A stretch of DNA of 64,000 nucleotides. Origin: CAYVQA01 sp045119035. GTDB taxonomy: Bacteria; Bacillota_I; Bacilli_A; ML615J-28; CAG-313. The notes beneath the pieces were generated by a model, which did no database searches, was not told the DNA's origin, and saw only the letters and a program-made list of their open reading frames with translations. Made by a program: the position numbers and the translations under genes. The stretch is taken from positions 1-64,000 of the forward strand of contig JBGVCU010000034.1 in assembly GCA_045119035.1 (NCBI GenBank), in the 5' to 3' direction. This document shows, in pieces, positions 26,011-35,147 of this stretch; the first letter of the stretch is position 1; each line of letters opens with the position of its first letter.

Positions 26011-26038
26011 AAAGGTTTGAGAATATTCTCAAACCTTT
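26011..26038 (+). terminator. Terminator of the FAD oxidoreductase gene
   Basis: A perfect 12-bp stem, AAAGGTTTGAGA with TCTCAAACCTTT, around a 4-base loop and followed by a T run. Confidence 0.9.
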
Positions 26039-26112
26039 TTTAACTACTCAATAATATAATCCTTTACACTATAATTATTTTTTTGAATGATTCAATATAA
26101 TTTTTGATTATT

Positions 26113-26967
26113 TTATAGATCTATTTTAGGTGTAAATCCTATCCCAAATGTTCCTGGTCCACCATGAACACCTATTACAGGAGAAAGTGAACAAATAGTA
26201 ACATCATCAAAAACATTTGTTTTTGATTCTAAAATTCGTTTTAGTTCTAAACAGTCATTAACATCTTCTGTATAATTAAAGAAAACTTTAATAGGAGTAT
26301 TTGGAACATTTTCTAAAAAGGCATCAATTAGTCTTTCCATTGCTTTTGATTTTGTTCTAACTTTTTCTTTGACAACAACTCTACCTTCTTTATCAAACCA
26401 TAACATCGGTTTAATTTTTAACATATTTCCAATAAATGCTTGAGCATTAGATAATCTTCCATTTAGTTTTAAGTAATGTAAATCATCTACTAAAAAACTA
26501 ATATAACTATTATGAGCTAAATAGTTGATTGTTTCAATAATTTTAGAAACGTCATAACCTTTTTCTATCATTTCTTTTGCTACAAGTCCTAAATTTGCTT
26601 CACAATATCCTACTGATAATGAATCAACAACATGAACATTAATTCCTTCAATATCTTGACTTGATAAACACACATTTTGATATGTACCACTTAAACCACT
26701 AGAAATAGTAATCATAATAAGGTCTGTATATCCTTCGTTTTTAAAGTCTTTTATAATTTGAATTAATTCTCCTGTTGATGTTTGTGATGTTCCAATCTGT
26801 TTTGCGTTTTTTAATAATACATATAATTGCTCTGAATTAATATCTTCATAATCTTTATATTCTTTACCATCAATTCTAATAATGGATCTAAATACTCTCA
26901 TATTATGATTTTGGGCAACATAATCAATTCCAGAACTACCACATATAGCTAGTCCTATTTTGCTCAT
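26113..26967 (-). CDS. DegV-family fatty-acid-binding protein
   Basis: A 284-residue DegV/FakB protein of normal length. The conserved motifs are present: the N-terminal SSGID (usually DSSxD), TSQTS (about residues 61-65), ITISSGLSGTYQN and, near the end, the glycine-rich HGGPGTFGIGF. Such proteins bind a fatty acid and present it to the kinase FakA, which makes acyl-phosphate for phospholipids. The first motif has CGSSG instead of the more common TDSS, a mild deviation. It has its own promoter and GGAG ribosome site. Confidence 0.85.
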   Translation of the reverse strand: MSKIGLAICGSSGIDYVAQNHNMRVFRSIIRIDGKEYKDYEDINSEQLYVLLKNAKQIGTSQTSTGELIQIIKDFKNEGYTDLIMITISSGLSGTYQNVCLSSQDIEGINVHVVDSLSVGYCEANLGLVAKEMIEKGYDVSKIIETINYLAHNSYISFLVDDLHYLKLNGRLSNAQAFIGNMLKIKPMLWFDKEGRVVVKEKVRTKSKAMERLIDAFLENVPNTPIKVFFNYTEDVNDCLELKRILESKTNVFDDVTICSLSPVIGVHGGPGTFGIGFTPKIDL

Positions 26968-27004
26968 ATATTTACTCCTACAAATGTTATATATCTTTTT
27001 TCAA

Positions 27005-27033
27005 ATTATAACATTATTTTCATATTTACACAA
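27005..27033 (-). promoter_or_regulatory. Promoter of the DegV gene
   Basis: Minus-strand TTGTGT (27028-27033), 17-base spacer, TATAAT (27005-27010) with TGt before it, about 37 bases before the start codon. Confidence 0.7.
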
Positions 27034-27050
27034 ATAATATGTTTTATAGT

Positions 27051-28055
27051 TTAATTGACGTTTGTTTGATAATCATATATATATTCTATACCTTGATATG
27101 TAATTCGAATTTTATACTCAACAACCTTTGATTTTAAAATATCATCTTTAATTATGCCATCTTCTGTTATATAATTTTTTATATTTTCATCACATATATA
27201 TTCTACTTCTACATCATTAAATAATTTATATGCTTCTAAATAATACGAAGTAAGTTTTCTAAATTCTGGAAAATAATAACTATTTATTAAAACTTGTGGA
27301 CAATTTTTTCCAGAGAAATCGTAATGTTTTCTTAAAGACTCAATTGGTAAATTATACTTGTATAATAATTTTGCTGCAAGTTTTGCTGTTGTTACCATTG
27401 TTTCTAAGTAGTCTATACCACTATATACACAAGTTTCAATTCCAATTCCATTTAGATTTCCACCACCATAATTTGTTTTATTATATTTACTACTATACCA
27501 TTTTGTACCAGTTGGTCTTAAACCATCTCCAGCATGATACGCTACTTCATTATCCGGAATATGTTGATAAATATATTCTTCATCTACTGTATAATGCCAA
27601 GAAAGTCCAGGGTTTGAATTTTGAATATAATTACTATGATTAAGACCATTTGCTGTGGGTTTATTATTACCAGTATCATGTATTACAATCCATTCTACTT
27701 TATCACGTGTAATACCAGGTCTTGTACTTTTATATTTCTTATCTACTAGTTTTTCATCAATAATAAGTTCATCTATGTTAATAAAATATAGTAGTGAATA
27801 ACTTTTATTAATATTATTAAATGTATTAAAGTGTATTTGTTTTACATTTTCTTGGTATATTTTATTTAAAAATTCTTCTATTAAAATAATTTTTTCATCT
27901 TTTTCAATTATTATTTCTTCATCTTTTATTTCTTCTTTATCTATTATAATTTCTTCTTGTTCTTCTTCTATAGGGGGGATAATATTAGATGTATTACTAC
28001 ATGATGATAAAACTATCATAAATACTAATATAATTAATATAAATAACTTCTTCAT
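27051..28055 (-). CDS. N-acetylmuramoyl-L-alanine amidase lipoprotein
   Basis: A 334-residue lipoprotein (lipobox LSSC, Cys about 19) with a Glu/Ile/Lys-rich linker to about residue 60. Residues about 120-260 form an Amidase_2/PGRP domain: VIHDTG gives the first zinc histidine, SWHYTVDE and VAYHAG are conserved, GIGIETC holds the strand with the catalytic region, and KHYDFSGKNCP supplies the last histidine and cysteine. It cleaves the stem peptide from peptidoglycan outside the membrane, a role in wall turnover; its presence shows this organism has a murein wall, unlike mycoplasmas. A TTGTCA/TAAAAT pair (28105-28110, 28081-28086) is a likely promoter with an 18-base spacer. Confidence 0.88.
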   Translation of the reverse strand: MKKLFILIILVFMIVLSSCSNTSNIIPPIEEEQEEIIIDKEEIKDEEIIIEKDEKIILIEEFLNKIYQENVKQIHFNTFNNINKSYSLLYFINIDELIIDEKLVDKKYKSTRPGITRDKVEWIVIHDTGNNKPTANGLNHSNYIQNSNPGLSWHYTVDEEYIYQHIPDNEVAYHAGDGLRPTGTKWYSSKYNKTNYGGGNLNGIGIETCVYSGIDYLETMVTTAKLAAKLLYKYNLPIESLRKHYDFSGKNCPQVLINSYYFPEFRKLTSYYLEAYKLFNDVEVEYICDENIKNYITEDGIIKDDILKSKVVEYKIRITYQGIEYIYDYQTNVN

Positions 28056-28148
28056 CTATACCTCCTATGTTGCCCACTATATTTTAACATAATTAACTTT
28101 TTATTGACAATAGGTTTTAAGAAATTACATAATATTACCAAATTAAAA

Positions 28149-28168
28149 AAGCAGCCATTAGACTGCTT
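28149..28168 (-). terminator. Terminator of the MacB-like ABC gene
   Basis: An 8-bp stem with one G-T pair (AAGCAGTC/GGCTGCTT), a TAAT loop and six T on the minus strand, 10 bases after the stop codon. Confidence 0.82.
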
Positions 28169-28177
28169 AATTTTTTA

Positions 28178-30757
28178 TTATTCACTTCTTAAAGCAATTA
28201 CTGGATCTTGTTTAGATGCCATTCTAGATGGAATTAAACCAGAGATAATTGTTAACATAAAGCTAATTATTACAACAATTGTAGCATGTAATGGATTTAA
28301 GAATGCAATATTGTGTGTACCCATTAGATTGAATAAAACAACATTGATTGGGATACATAATAATACAGTAACAAGCACACCGAATAATCCAGATGCAAGT
28401 CCGATTACAAATGTTTCAGCGTTAAATACACGTGAAATATCTTTCTTTCTAGCACCAACTGCACGAAGAACACCGATTTCTTTAGTTCTTTCAATTACAG
28501 AAATATATGTAATAATTCCAATCATAATTGAAGATACAATTAGTGAAATAGAAGTAAAGGCAATTAACACTGCTGAAATACCATTAATAATATCACCAAC
28601 TGCAGAAATCATGATAGCCATAATATCTGTATATTGAACTTCTGCTTTTCTTCCAGCTTTTGCTGCAGCATCTTTTTGTGCTTTTGTTGCATGTTCAATA
28701 CCTAATGCAATTATTTCTTCTTTAGAAAGTTCATCACTGGATGGATTATTTTCTAAATATTCTAAACCAACTTCATACATATATTCATTATATGCTTCAT
28801 CATAATATTCTTTATTTTTTTGATTTAAAAATTCTTTTACATCATCTTTTGTATTAAAATCTGTAGGATATAAATTTATTCCATTTGGAACTTTAATACC
28901 ACCAATTTGTTTCATTACAGAATTATATGTAACATTTTTTGAATTTGCAAATAAATTTCCTGTTAACATATTTATTTCAGGATTTGCTTTTTGATCATTT
29001 ACAATATTACTTTCTGCATTTAACGCAAACATTCTATCAGTAAGTTCTGGTAGATATCCCACAATTGACATTTGCCCCATTTGACCACTTGTTGAGTTTT
29101 CATTCAAACGAATAACACCACAAATTTCAATTTCTGTTGTCGAATTATTGAATGTCTCAATGTCAACATAAGTCATTGAATTTTGTTTAAACTCAGTTGA
29201 TGTATAGAAATTACCTTCTTTTTTATAAAGTTCATTATTTGATAATACTTTATATTTTGTACCAACAATTTGACTAAAATCAATTGATTTTCTTCCAAGC
29301 TCATCAGTTTGCACAATTGAAGGATCTAGTCCTAAACAATTAATCATTATATCAGCTACTTGGTTATATTTATCTACAACTAAAACTACATCATTATATT
29401 CAGTTGGATAATCACCGTAAATTAAATCGTATTGTGCTTTTAAGAATTCATCATTACCTAAAAGTTGAGCAAAAGGTTTAAAACCACTAGATAAAGAACC
29501 TGCCATACTCATCATTGATTCAAACATATCATCTAGTTTACTAATGTTTAGACCTGCTTTAACACTTGTTCCATCATTACTTAAATATGCACTTTCCTTG
29601 TAAATAGATAATTGCATATCATATGTATAAGATACATCAACTAACCATTCATCAGGAATTTGTTCAATAACATCAGTAATATATTCTGGAGTAATGTCAT
29701 TTACAGCATATACATCTGTCATTGCTGCAAGAATCTCATTAATAAATACTTTTTCAACAGTTGGATATTTTTCAATACCTTCAGGGATATGATCCATAAT
29801 AGATTCTATATCCATTTTAGTCGAAGTAATCATTAAAGGATAACTTGATAATGTATCAACTTGTAATTTATCAATATATGTTTGGAAACCATTTGATAAA
29901 GCCATTACTAAAGTAATACCGATAATACCAATACTACCTGCAAATGTTGTTAAAATTGTTCTAGTTTTCTTTGTTAATAAGTTGTTAATACTTAAAGCAA
30001 AAGCAGTAAGTAGTTTCATAGCTGTATATTTTGTCTTCTTCGGAGTTTCTACTTCTTCTTCTACAACAACATCTTCAGTATGATAAGGATTTGTATCACC
30101 TGTAATTAATCCATCAAATAAATTAATAATTCTTGTTGAATATGTTTTTGCAAGTTCAGGGTTATGAGTAACCATGATAACAAGAGTTTCTTTTGATAAC
30201 TCTTTTAAAATGTCCATTACTTGGATACTAGTTTCAGAGTCAAGCGCACCAGTTGGTTCATCTGCTAAAATAATATCAGGATTATTAACAATTGCTCTTG
30301 CGATAGCAACACGTTGCATTTGTCCACCTGATAATTGGTTTGGACGTTTATATATTTGATCTTCTAGACCAACTTTAATTAAAGCATCTATTGCTTTTTG
30401 TCTTCTTTCTTTTTTTGATACACCAGATAATGTTAAAGAAATTTCAACATTTTGTAAAATTGTTTGGTGAGGAATTAAATTATAACTTTGGAACACAAAA
30501 CCGATTGAGTGGTTTCTATATGTATCCCAATCACGATCTTTATATTTAATAGTAGAAACATTATTGATTACTAAATCTCCGCTTGTGTATTTGTCAAGAC
30601 CACCAATAATATTTAATAATGTAGTTTTACCACATCCAGAAGGACCTAAAATAGATACAAATTCATTTTTTCTGAATTCTAAAGAAACGCCTTTTAAAGC
30701 ATGAACTTGTAACTGTCCAGCATCATAAACTTTAGTTATATTCTTAAGTTTTAACAT
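28178..30757 (-). CDS. MacB-like ABC transporter, fused ATPase and FtsX-type permease
   Basis: An 859-residue fusion. Residues 1-225 are a LolD/MacB-type ATPase with Walker A GPSGCGKT, signature LSGGQMQRV, Walker B ILADEPTGAL and H-loop VTHN. A first transmembrane helix (about 255-280) is followed by a large extracellular domain of some 430 residues and three C-terminal helices with the FtsX ISVIERTKEIGVLRAVGA motif (about 745-762). Such proteins export peptides or work mechanically on the envelope. It is the active counterpart of the ATPase-dead fusion at 32084-34102. The substrate is unknown. Confidence 0.88.
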   Translation of the reverse strand: MLKLKNITKVYDAGQLQVHALKGVSLEFRKNEFVSILGPSGCGKTTLLNIIGGLDKYTSGDLVINNVSTIKYKDRDWDTYRNHSIGFVFQSYNLIPHQTILQNVEISLTLSGVSKKERRQKAIDALIKVGLEDQIYKRPNQLSGGQMQRVAIARAIVNNPDIILADEPTGALDSETSIQVMDILKELSKETLVIMVTHNPELAKTYSTRIINLFDGLITGDTNPYHTEDVVVEEEVETPKKTKYTAMKLLTAFALSINNLLTKKTRTILTTFAGSIGIIGITLVMALSNGFQTYIDKLQVDTLSSYPLMITSTKMDIESIMDHIPEGIEKYPTVEKVFINEILAAMTDVYAVNDITPEYITDVIEQIPDEWLVDVSYTYDMQLSIYKESAYLSNDGTSVKAGLNISKLDDMFESMMSMAGSLSSGFKPFAQLLGNDEFLKAQYDLIYGDYPTEYNDVVLVVDKYNQVADIMINCLGLDPSIVQTDELGRKSIDFSQIVGTKYKVLSNNELYKKEGNFYTSTEFKQNSMTYVDIETFNNSTTEIEICGVIRLNENSTSGQMGQMSIVGYLPELTDRMFALNAESNIVNDQKANPEINMLTGNLFANSKNVTYNSVMKQIGGIKVPNGINLYPTDFNTKDDVKEFLNQKNKEYYDEAYNEYMYEVGLEYLENNPSSDELSKEEIIALGIEHATKAQKDAAAKAGRKAEVQYTDIMAIMISAVGDIINGISAVLIAFTSISLIVSSIMIGIITYISVIERTKEIGVLRAVGARKKDISRVFNAETFVIGLASGLFGVLVTVLLCIPINVVLFNLMGTHNIAFLNPLHATIVVIISFMLTIISGLIPSRMASKQDPVIALRSE

Positions 30758-30869
30758 AGTTACCTCCTATACATAATATACAGCTTTTAAATTATATTTT
30801 ATTATAAACTATTTTATGATTTTTTTCTATTATTTAGCAATATGCATACATAATTTTTTTATATAAAAA

Positions 30870-30891
30870 ACACTGTATTATTATACAGTGT
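30870..30891 (-). terminator. Terminator after the nucleotidyltransferase-fold gene
   Basis: An 8-bp perfect stem, ACACTGTA with TACAGTGT, with six T following on the minus strand. Confidence 0.85.
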
Positions 30892-30894
30892 CTT

Positions 30895-32034
30895 TTAAAC
30901 TATTTTTACTTTTAATTTATTATCTTGAATATACTTTAGAATACTTTTTAATCGAGACTTGCTTTCAACATTTAAATCAATATCTTCATTATCTAAAGCA
31001 GTAAGTAAGAAACGATATTTTGTTCTAATAGATATATTGCAACTTGTAAGCTTTTTATCAACAATTACTTTTAACGCTTTTTGAAGTGCTTTGTAACTTG
31101 CATCAAGTTGTTCTATTTGTTCAGAGTTATATGTTCCTCCAGTTAAAGAAATATTAAGTTGTTCGATATAATAACTCCACATATATTCTTTAGTTTGTGG
31201 GTTTACTTTCGGATTTATATCAATTAATAAATCTTTATTATTAGTTAATATATCTGTTACTGAAATTAATTTTTGAATTACTTTCTTTAATTTTCTAAAT
31301 TCATTTAAATCAAATTGATTAATTTCTTTTGTTAGATTACTTCTTGTATCTAAATCAATAATAGTATATTCACTTTTATTAATATAAGATTTTTCTAAAT
31401 TATTTTTTAGATATGTTTTATCTTGTAAATCAATAAATGACCCTTTTAAAAAATCATCTAATGCTTTTGAAAAAGCATGAATATACCCTTCGTAACGAAA
31501 ATCTACTAAATAATTTTCAACACCATAACTAAATAAACTTAATAAATGATTTGTAGTAATATTATGAATTTCATTTTCAATTATTAATTGTTTAATAATT
31601 CTAATTGAATTTTTATATAATGGATAATTATTACTAATATATTCAACTAAATTTACTTCTTCTAAATATTTATTAATATATATTTTTAAAGTAACATTAT
31701 CATCAAAGCTTATTTCAAAATAATCTAATCTTTTAACATCACAATCAAAATTTAATAATAAAATATTATGTAAATAGTTTTCTAAGATAACTACTTCATT
31801 CTTATTTGGTTTATTTAATGAAAATAATAAATTTACTTCTATTGTGTTTTCACAAGCCAATATTAAACCATTTTTAAGTGAACCTAAATACTTATATCCA
31901 TTATAGTTAATATTACTATATTTATTTTCTTTTAGAATTTCATCTAGTAAATTTATTTTTTCTAAGAAAAGAGCTTTTTTTGATGAAGGCAATTCTGTAT
32001 CAAAGACTATTTTACGATATTCTTTTTCTGTCAT
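30895..32034 (-). CDS. Possible degenerate nucleotidyltransferase-fold (OAS/PAP-like) protein
   Basis: A 379-residue soluble protein I do not firmly recognise. Residues about 48-70 read YLGSLKNGL followed by EVNLLF, which resembles the pattern G-S-x(2-3)-G...D-x-D of polymerase-beta-type nucleotidyltransferases with the two aspartates replaced by Glu and Asn. A helix-rich part with IRIIKQLIIENE and LLSLFSYGVENYL (about 145-185) resembles the central OAS/PAP helical domain. If correct, the enzyme site is probably dead. The start chosen has AAAGGA seven bases upstream; a TTG 15 bases earlier is less likely. It lies between two ABC fusion genes, each with a terminator. Confidence 0.45.
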   Translation of the reverse strand: MTEKEYRKIVFDTELPSSKKALFLEKINLLDEILKENKYSNINYNGYKYLGSLKNGLILACENTIEVNLLFSLNKPNKNEVVILENYLHNILLLNFDCDVKRLDYFEISFDDNVTLKIYINKYLEEVNLVEYISNNYPLYKNSIRIIKQLIIENEIHNITTNHLLSLFSYGVENYLVDFRYEGYIHAFSKALDDFLKGSFIDLQDKTYLKNNLEKSYINKSEYTIIDLDTRSNLTKEINQFDLNEFRKLKKVIQKLISVTDILTNNKDLLIDINPKVNPQTKEYMWSYYIEQLNISLTGGTYNSEQIEQLDASYKALQKALKVIVDKKLTSCNISIRTKYRFLLTALDNEDIDLNVESKSRLKSILKYIQDNKLKVKIV

Positions 32035-32052
32035 ATAAATTCCTTTCAAAAT

Positions 32053-32076
32053 AAAGGACGAAATACTTCGTCCTTT
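32053..32076 (-). terminator. Terminator of the ATPase-dead ABC gene
   Basis: A perfect 10-bp stem, AAAGGACGAA with TTCGTCCTTT, and a 4-nt loop, followed on the minus strand by TTTATTTT. Confidence 0.8.
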
Positions 32077-32083
32077 AATATTT

Positions 32084-34102
32084 TTAGTGTACTAAATAAT
32101 CGTGTTTCTTTAAAGCTTTATGTGATAATACAGTGAAAATTACACTAAATACTAAAGCAATACCGATTCCGATTAAAATAGAATATAATGGAATTTGGAA
32201 ATATCCAAATGTCATGAAATCATAATTAGATTTAAATATTGCGTTACAAATTAAAACAACAATAAATCCAAATACAAGTGATAAAATATAACCAAAGAAT
32301 CCAATAATTAAATTATGTAAAGCAGAAACTCTCATAATTTGACCACAAGAAAGTCCAAAGCTTCTTGATAATGTTAATTCTTTACGATAGTTAGCAATTA
32401 ATAAATAACTTAAAATTACACTACCAGCGATTGTTAAGATAACCATTGCTACAATTGCAACATTTACAGGAGTTGGCATAGAAGTAATTTTGTTAAATAA
32501 TACAGAATAATCACTATCTAAAGATGTAACAACAATTAAGTTTTCTCTTTCATTGCGGATAACACTTGCATTACGTTCGATAAATCTTGAATTATACATA
32601 TAATCATCAGTTAAATTAATTAAACCAATTGAGAAGAATAATTCTTGATCAAAATCAGGATTGTGATGACCAAAATCATAACTATCAGTAATAATTAAGT
32701 TTGATTTATATTCATTATCTTTAAAGATACCTGCAATTGGTAAAACAGTAAGATTTGCTTTATTATAAGATAATAATAATTTTTTACCTACTAATTCTTC
32801 AATTGAATTAAATACAGCTTCTGTACTATCACCATCTTCGAAGAAATAAGTATCAAATGCATCTCTAAATTTCTTATTATGACTTGCTTTATTATTACGA
32901 TGATTATTAATATAGTCTAAATATTTGCTAGCTTCAGTTTCACTAATGTAAATACCTTCAGCTTCATCTTCCCAAGAAGAACCAGGAAGAAGTTCATATG
33001 TAGTATCTTTTTCAGATTCTAAGATTCTAAATAATGCAGCTGGATATGTATAACCAGTACCAGTAACATGGGCTTTAAATTCACCACCTGAAACGGCTAA
33101 GTTATAACCCCATTGAATAGTAAGTTCAGGGAATTCAAAATCAATTTGAGCTCTTGCTAATGCATCAATTACATCTGATGTATTAACATTAGCGTTTTGA
33201 ATATTTCTTTTTAATGTTACTTGATTAACTTCATTTTCATGTAAAGCTCTAGCGAAGTTTTCATGATCATTATTCATTGTAGTATTAGTAATTAAGAATA
33301 AAGAAATTGTAATACCAAGTAATACCATTAAATAAATTGAACCACGAAGTAATGATGAAGAAATTTTGAATAAATTTTTAAATGAAAATTTATTTTCTTT
33401 AACATATAATCCAATATGTGGTTTATCGTTTGATTCGTTAATAACTGTTACAGTAATTTGTTCATGTTGAACATGGTTAATTGTATGGGCTTCAAATGCA
33501 ACAATTTGGTCTGCAATTTCTTTTGCAGTAGCTTGTAAAGCATTACCAACAAATACTAAATATTCTTTAGAAATATCTTTTAATAATTTCCAAATGTTTG
33601 CTACTTCTTCAGCGTTAAGTCTAGCAATTGGGTTATTTGCAATGATTACTTTTGGATCTTTTACTAATGCTCTAGCAATATCTAGGCAGTGTAGTTGATA
33701 TTCAGATAATTCTGATACACTTGAATTTCTATATTTTAATAGTCCAACTCTTTCTAATACTTCATGAATATATTTTTCATCAACTTTATCTTGGAAAGTT
33801 GCACATGAAGATAAAACATTTGCAAATACTGTTTCATTTTCAATATATTGAGTGTTAGCAAATACTAAACCAATGTTATATAATCTATAATCATCAACTA
33901 ATGCTGGATGATTTAATACGAAATCATCAACAGTAATTTCTAATCCTTCAACATATTCAACACCTGCTAAATATTTAACAAGTGTTTTTGCACTTGATTC
34001 TTTTTTACCACAAATAAAAACTAATCCAGTGTTTCCAAATGTTAAATTTATTCCATTAAAAACAGCTTTTGCTTTAGAACCGTTATATTTAATATTTAAC
34101 AT
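32084..34102 (-). CDS. ABC-type FtsX permease fused to a degenerate ATPase domain
   Basis: A 672-residue fusion, same order as MacB-like proteins: an ABC domain (1-205), a helix (about 250-275), an extracellular domain and three C-terminal helices with a YRKELTLSRSFG loop in place of the FtsX RTKEIGxLRA motif. The ATPase has lost almost every catalytic feature: Walker A reads GKKESSAKT, the signature LSEYQ, Walker B IIANNPIAR (Asn-Asn for Asp-Glu), and the H-loop is FVGNA. The Lys of Walker A remains. It is probably a regulatory or structural half. I start it at MLNIKY, 8 bases after GGAAGG; an upstream extension is unlikely. Confidence 0.8.
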   Translation of the reverse strand: MLNIKYNGSKAKAVFNGINLTFGNTGLVFICGKKESSAKTLVKYLAGVEYVEGLEITVDDFVLNHPALVDDYRLYNIGLVFANTQYIENETVFANVLSSCATFQDKVDEKYIHEVLERVGLLKYRNSSVSELSEYQLHCLDIARALVKDPKVIIANNPIARLNAEEVANIWKLLKDISKEYLVFVGNALQATAKEIADQIVAFEAHTINHVQHEQITVTVINESNDKPHIGLYVKENKFSFKNLFKISSSLLRGSIYLMVLLGITISLFLITNTTMNNDHENFARALHENEVNQVTLKRNIQNANVNTSDVIDALARAQIDFEFPELTIQWGYNLAVSGGEFKAHVTGTGYTYPAALFRILESEKDTTYELLPGSSWEDEAEGIYISETEASKYLDYINNHRNNKASHNKKFRDAFDTYFFEDGDSTEAVFNSIEELVGKKLLLSYNKANLTVLPIAGIFKDNEYKSNLIITDSYDFGHHNPDFDQELFFSIGLINLTDDYMYNSRFIERNASVIRNERENLIVVTSLDSDYSVLFNKITSMPTPVNVAIVAMVILTIAGSVILSYLLIANYRKELTLSRSFGLSCGQIMRVSALHNLIIGFFGYILSLVFGFIVVLICNAIFKSNYDFMTFGYFQIPLYSILIGIGIALVFSVIFTVLSHKALKKHDYLVH

Positions 34103-34212
34103 AATTAATTCCTTCCTTACTGTAAATATAATTACAATTTTTCTCAAACATATTTTACCACATATATAGAATTTTGTCAAATCATACATTATTAATTTTT
34201 ATATAAGTAAAA

Positions 34213-34241
34213 AAGCATATAAGTATTTAACTTATATACTT
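34213..34241 (-). terminator. Terminator of speA-speB
   Basis: A 12-bp stem with one G-T pair (AAGTATATAAGT/ACTTATATGCTT on the minus strand) and a 5-nt loop, followed by six T. Confidence 0.8.
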
Positions 34242-34271
34242 TATATAATTTTGTATTTAATAAGAAAATTA

Positions 34272-35138
34272 TTATTTATTAAATTGTTTATGAAGTAATA
34301 ATACCATTTCTCTTAATGTTTTACAAGCAACAGCAGTTGATGCCCCACTTGCATCATAATGAGGTGAAAGTTCTACAATATCAGCACCAACAACATTATT
34401 TAGTTTTGTAAAGTCTAAAATTGCATCAAGTAATTCTTTGTATGTGATACCACCTGGTTCAGGTGTTCCTGTTCCAGGGAAGTATGCAGGGTCAAGTACA
34501 TCTAAGTCAATCGTAATATATACTGGATGATCTTTAATTTCTTCAATCACTTCTTTTAAACCATTTAGATTAAATTTTTGTAAATGAGTATGAGTTTTTG
34601 CCCATTCGAATTCTTCTTTTGATCCACTTCTAATACCGAATTGATAAATACGATTATCACCAAGTAAGTCATAACATTTTCTTAATACTGTAGCATGAGA
34701 TAATTCCATACCAAAGAAATCTTCTCTTAAATCTGTATGTGCATCGAAATGAATTACTCTTAAATCAGGGTATTTTTTAGCCATCGCTCTAAATACACCA
34801 AGTGATACTAAATGTTCTCCCCCAATCATCATTGGTCTTTTATTATCATTTATAATTTCTTGTGTTGTTTCTTCAATAATATCTAAACATCTTTTTACAT
34901 CACCAATTGGTAAATCTAAGTCACCTGTATCACAAGTATTATAATCTTTTAAATCCATATCAAGATATGGGCTATACCATTCAACACCAAATGAATCAGT
35001 TCTAATAGCAGGACCAGCAAAACGTGTTCCTGGTCTAAAGCTACATGTTGTATCCATCGGACATGAAAATATTACAACATTTGCTTCATTATATTCACTT
35101 TCACAACTTTGAAAAGGGTTTGATACTTTTTTTAACAT
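34272..35138 (-). CDS. speB: Agmatinase (ureohydrolase)
   Basis: A 288-residue arginase/agmatinase-family enzyme with all manganese-binding motifs: GGEHLVS, HFDAHTDLRED and DLDVLDPAYFPGTG with the following GGITY. Length and motif spacing fit SpeB agmatinase, which splits agmatine into putrescine and urea. It follows the arginine-decarboxylase-like gene by 9 bases, so the pair makes putrescine from arginine in two steps in the cytoplasm. An arginase is a less likely alternative given this neighbour. Confidence 0.88.
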   Translation of the reverse strand: MLKKVSNPFQSCESEYNEANVVIFSCPMDTTCSFRPGTRFAGPAIRTDSFGVEWYSPYLDMDLKDYNTCDTGDLDLPIGDVKRCLDIIEETTQEIINDNKRPMMIGGEHLVSLGVFRAMAKKYPDLRVIHFDAHTDLREDFFGMELSHATVLRKCYDLLGDNRIYQFGIRSGSKEEFEWAKTHTHLQKFNLNGLKEVIEEIKDHPVYITIDLDVLDPAYFPGTGTPEPGGITYKELLDAILDFTKLNNVVGADIVELSPHYDASGASTAVACKTLREMVLLLHKQFNK

Positions 35139-35147
35139 ATATTCCTC

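Noticed and set aside
27296..27643. A 115-codon plus-strand frame
   Set aside because: It is antisense to the amidase domain and has Leu/His/Tyr-rich composition typical of shadow frames in AT-rich genes.
28104..28637. A 177-codon plus-strand frame
   Set aside because: It lies opposite the C-terminal part of the MacB-like ABC gene, which has clear FtsX motifs; the plus frame has low-complexity composition and no family motif.
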